From: JBBCJM01 sp037190175
GTDB lineage: Bacteria > Pseudomonadota > Alphaproteobacteria > Rhodobacterales > Rhodobacteraceae
Length of the DNA stretch: 6,635 nucleotides
Direction: 5' to 3'
Assembly (NCBI GenBank): GCA_037190175.1
Contig: JBBCJM010000139.1
Coordinates: forward strand, 1-6,635
Shown here: positions 5,432-6,635 of the stretch, piece after piece
Layout: every line of letters begins with the position of its first letter
Numbering within the stretch: position 1 is the first letter of the stretch
Notes under the pieces: model-generated
What the model saw: the letters and a program-made list of their open reading frames with translations, nothing else
The model's database searches: none
What the model was told of the DNA's origin: nothing
Program-made: the position numbers and the translations under genes

Positions 5432-5589
5432 TGGGCGGTCTCCATCCGGTCGATCCAGCGGGTCAGCCCGGCGCCGGGGGCGCCGAGGCCGGCAAGCGCG
5501 AGGCTCAGCGCCTCGATCATCTCCTGTCGCAGGTCGGCAGGGCGGGGGGAGGGGCCCGTTCGGACGGGCTGGGGTCGGGCGTCGGTCAT
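5428..5589 (-). CDS. Hypothetical 53-aa protein coupled to hemP
   Basis: A 53-residue ORF whose stop overlaps the hemP start by 4 bp (ATGA). The start at 5589 has AGGAG 7 bases upstream, a strong ribosome site. The N-terminus is Pro/Arg-rich (MTDARPQPVRTGPSPRP), followed by a likely amphipathic helix, ADLRQEMIEALSLALAGL (18-35), a Gly/Ala/Pro turn, and LTRWIDRMETAQ. No cysteine, signal peptide or membrane segment is present. I do not recognise the family. Coupling to hemP suggests a link to haem or iron handling, or simply that it is the first gene of an iron-controlled transcript. The frame stays open upstream to 5727, but that extension contains the candidate promoter and lacks a better ribosome site. 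Confidence 0.65.
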   Translation of the reverse strand: MTDARPQPVRTGPSPRPADLRQEMIEALSLALAGLGAPGAGLTRWIDRMETAQ

Positions 5590-5684
5590 GTCTCGGCTCC
5601 TGATCGGGCGGGAACGGAGTCCGGGCTGACCGTGGGAAAGGCTGGCTTGGACGATGGCCCCATCATGCCCCGCCGCGCGGCGGC

Positions 5685-5713
5685 TGTAAATCCTGATTCT
5701 TTCAATCGGAAAA
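5685..5713 (-). promoter_or_regulatory. Candidate promoter with operator-like dyad for the 53-aa ORF and hemP
   Basis: In an A/T-rich island of otherwise GC-rich DNA, the minus strand shows TTTTCC (5708-5713), a 17-base spacer and TTTACA (5685-5690). The spacer holds a dyad, GATT (5695-5698) and AATC (5704-5707) around CTTTC. A repressor site in the spacer would suit iron control of a haem-uptake gene. Each promoter hexamer matches consensus at only three positions, and the dyad does not clearly match the Irr, RirA or Fur boxes I know, so the regulator is unassigned. Confidence 0.35.
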
Positions 5714-5730
5714 GCGGCGGCGGCCATTTG

Positions 5731-5759
5731 TTGCGCAAGGCGCCGGCGCTGCCCATATC
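5731..5759 (+). promoter_or_regulatory. Candidate promoter for the DUF533 gene
   Basis: TTGCGC (5731-5736) and CATATC (5754-5759) are separated by 17 bases on the plus strand. Transcription would begin near 5766, giving a short leader of about 20 bases that still includes the ribosome site. The hexamers are partial matches, so this is tentative. Confidence 0.35.
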
Positions 5760-5774
5760 CGGGGCATCAACGCC

Positions 5775-5780
5775 GGGGAG
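5775..5780 (+). promoter_or_regulatory. Ribosome binding site deciding the DUF533 start
   Basis: GGGGAG directly abuts an ATG at 5781 but is 6 bases from the in-frame ATG at 5787. The spacing makes 5787 the better start and would remove Met-Gly from the longer form. Confidence 0.55.
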
Positions 5781-5786
5781 ATGGGC

Positions 5787-6473
5787 ATGAAGGACGCAAG
5801 ATCGCTGCTGGACGGGATTTTCGGCGCCGAAGGCGGGGCCGCCGGGGCGCTGGACCAGGCGAAACAGGCCTGGGCGCGGCAGTCGCCGCTGGCGCAGGGG
5901 GCCATCGCGGGCGGGCTGCTGGGCGTGCTGATGGGCGGCTCGGGCCCCCGCAGGCTGGCCGGGGCGGCGCTGAAGGTGGGCGGCGCGGCGCTGGTCGGCG
6001 GCCTCGCCTGGAAGGCGTACAGCGACTGGCAGGCCGGGCGGCAGCCCGAGGCGCTGCCCGCGCCGCCCGTCGCCCTGCCCCCGCCGCCGCCCGCCTTCCT
6101 GCCGCAGACGCCCGAGGCGGCCGACGAACTGGCCACCCGGCTCCTGCAGGCGATGGTGGCGGCGGTGAAGTCCGACGGCCACGTCACCACCCGCGAACGC
6201 GCCCGCATCGACGCGCGGCTGGCCGACCTCGGGCTGGGCGGGGAGGCGCAGGCGCTGGTCGCGGCGGAACTCGACGCGCCGCTCGACCCCGGCCGGATCG
6301 CGGCGCTGGCGCGCGGCCCCGAGGAGGCGGCCGAGATCTACGCCGCCTCGCTCCTGGTGGTTGACCCCGAGGCGCCGGCGGAGAAGGGCTATCTCACCCT
6401 GCTGGCCGCCCGGCTGGGCCTCGACCCCGCCCTCGTCGCCCACCTGCACGCCAGGGCCGCGGCGCTGGAGTGA
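5787..6473 (+). CDS. DUF533 family membrane protein with TerB-like domain (YebE-like)
   Basis: A 228-residue protein with the same plan as E. coli YebE. An N-terminal region carries two hydrophobic Gly/Ala-rich segments (about 35-51 and 57-75, the latter ending in LVGGLAWKAYSDW), so it is likely an inner-membrane protein. A proline-rich linker (about 87-109, with runs of up to five prolines) joins these to a C-terminal TerB-like helical domain (about 111-228). That domain has the family motif VKSDGHVTTRERARID (127-142), PLDPGRIAAL, and EIYAASLLVVDPEAPAEKGYL, all closely matching YebE. The acidic D130 and E137 may bind a metal as in TerB-type folds. The function of DUF533 proteins is unknown to me; envelope stress is one proposed context for YebE. 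The gene stands alone, divergent from the hemP unit. Confidence 0.9.
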   Translation: MKDARSLLDGIFGAEGGAAGALDQAKQAWARQSPLAQGAIAGGLLGVLMGGSGPRRLAGAALKVGGAALVGGLAWKAYSDWQAGRQPEALPAPPVALPPPPPAFLPQTPEAADELATRLLQAMVAAVKSDGHVTTRERARIDARLADLGLGGEAQALVAAELDAPLDPGRIAALARGPEEAAEIYAASLLVVDPEAPAEKGYLTLLAARLGLDPALVAHLHARAAALE

Positions 6474-6504
6474 AGCGGCGGCGCGATTGTGGAGAGCCCC
6501 AAGC

Positions 6505-6528
6505 CAGCGGTTTCTCGAACCGATGCTG
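6505..6528. repeat. Palindromic element, copy 2 (downstream of DUF533 gene)
   Basis: CGGTT (6508-6512) and AACCG (6518-6522) form a 5-bp stem with a TCTCG loop. CAGCGGTT and GAACCGAT are identical to copy 1 at 2113-2138, in the same orientation. It starts 31 bases after the DUF533 stop, so it is not confined to promoter regions. Confidence 0.4.
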
Positions 6529-6551
6529 ACCCCGCAGGATATCCAGGGCTC

Positions 6552-6597
6552 GGAGGAGGAACAGTCTGACTCAAATTGTCCCCCTCCTGCTTTCTTT
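6552..6597 (+). terminator. Terminator-like stem-loop followed by a T-rich run
   Basis: GGAGGAGGAACA (6552-6563) can pair with TGTCCCCCTCC (6577-6587), with one mismatch and one bulged base, around a 13-base loop. It is followed by TGCTTTCTTT (6588-6597). This is the only hairpin in the window with T-rich sequence on its 3' side and it lies about 80 bases after the DUF533 stop. The stem is imperfect and the T-run is broken, so confidence is moderate. Confidence 0.4.
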
Positions 6598-6635
6598 GGT
6601 GTCTTAAATATCCCGGGGGGTCCGGGGGGCTGGCC
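6591..6635. repeat. Probable start of a Rhodobacterales REP-like intergenic repeat (cut by window edge)
   Basis: An A/T-rich lead (TTTCTTTGGTGTCTTAAATA) runs into CCCGGGGGG and CCGGGGGGCTGGCC. The pattern of a short A/T-rich lead, an ATATCCCGGGGG core and a G-run then GGCC resembles a dispersed intergenic repeat I recall from Rhodobacterales genomes. The terminal GGGGGGCTGGCC looks like the left arm and loop of a hairpin whose C-rich right arm lies outside the window. Identity rests on recall, not a search. Confidence 0.4.

Noticed and set aside
5670..5683. 14-bp perfect palindrome CCGCCGCGCGGCGG
   Set aside because: It has no loop and consists only of G and C in a GC-rich leader; such strings occur often by chance, so I do not call it an operator.
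5590..5727. Upstream extension of the 53-aa ORF to 99 residues
   Set aside because: The extension covers the candidate promoter and A/T-rich island, while ATG 5589 has a strong AGGAG at proper distance.
6495..6530. tRNA-like T-arm (GGTTTCTCGAACC) after the DUF533 gene
   Set aside because: No acceptor, D or anticodon arms can be assembled around it, and the same motif at 2113-2138 is also outside any tRNA.
1..6635. Mobile element, defence system, CRISPR array or phage island
   Set aside because: No transposase, integrase, spaced direct repeats or defence-type domains are visible, and base composition is uniform across the window.

Overview
The window is very GC-rich (about 70% by eye), with codon third positions almost all G or C. 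Its gene families point to an alphaproteobacterium of the Rhodobacterales (Rhodobacter/Paracoccus-like). The clues are a class II dihydroorotase, a short HemP-type haem-uptake protein, a family-2 glycosyltransferase and an inactive-hydrolase family both typical of this order, and a familiar-looking intergenic repeat at the right edge. This taxonomic call is inference from family recognition, not from a search. I see no transposase, phage gene, CRISPR array, tRNA or rRNA. It looks like ordinary chromosomal housekeeping DNA made of short, mostly unrelated transcription units.

Layout. On the minus strand at the left lie pyrC (32-1069) and, just upstream, a 41-residue one-helix membrane microprotein (1122-1247) with a good ribosome site. 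A divergent intergenic region (1258-1463) carries a near-palindromic operator-like dyad at 1268-1293. To its right, on the plus strand, is a stand-alone HD-domain (p)ppGpp hydrolase of the MESH1 type (1464-2018). After a short gap with two small hairpins come a zinc-binding GFA/CENP-V family protein (2172-2528) and a secreted LprI/DUF1311-family protein (2525-2908) that overlap by 4 bp. These converge, with a 7-bp overlap of gene ends, on a minus-strand gene for an alpha/beta-hydrolase-like protein that lacks the nucleophile serine (2902-3849). A GT-A glycosyltransferase (3963-4997) lies upstream of that gene on the same strand.

Farther right, two GC-rich hairpins (5102-5121 and 5146-5173) follow a two-gene minus-strand unit: an unrecognised 53-residue protein (5428-5589) overlapping by 4 bp the haem-uptake protein HemP/HmuP (5183-5431). 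A divergent promoter region (5590-5786) separates this unit from a DUF533/YebE-like membrane protein with a TerB-like domain (5787-6473). The right end (6474-6635) has no gene. It holds a second copy of a short palindromic element also present before the GFA gene, a terminator-like stem-loop, and the truncated start of a probable Rhodobacterales REP-like repeat.

How they work together. Few genes are functionally linked. The strongest couplings are GFA with LprI and the 53-aa ORF with hemP, both by 4-bp start/stop overlaps. The pyrimidine gene and the alarmone hydrolase share a divergent promoter region, which could in principle link nucleotide synthesis with (p)ppGpp level, but that is only a hypothesis from position. 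No gap between genes exceeds 300 bases. I did not find a convincing new multi-gene system. The most notable points are the unannotated microproteins, the dyads placed over promoter-like elements, the nucleophile-less hydrolase beside a glycosyltransferase, and the dispersed repeats.
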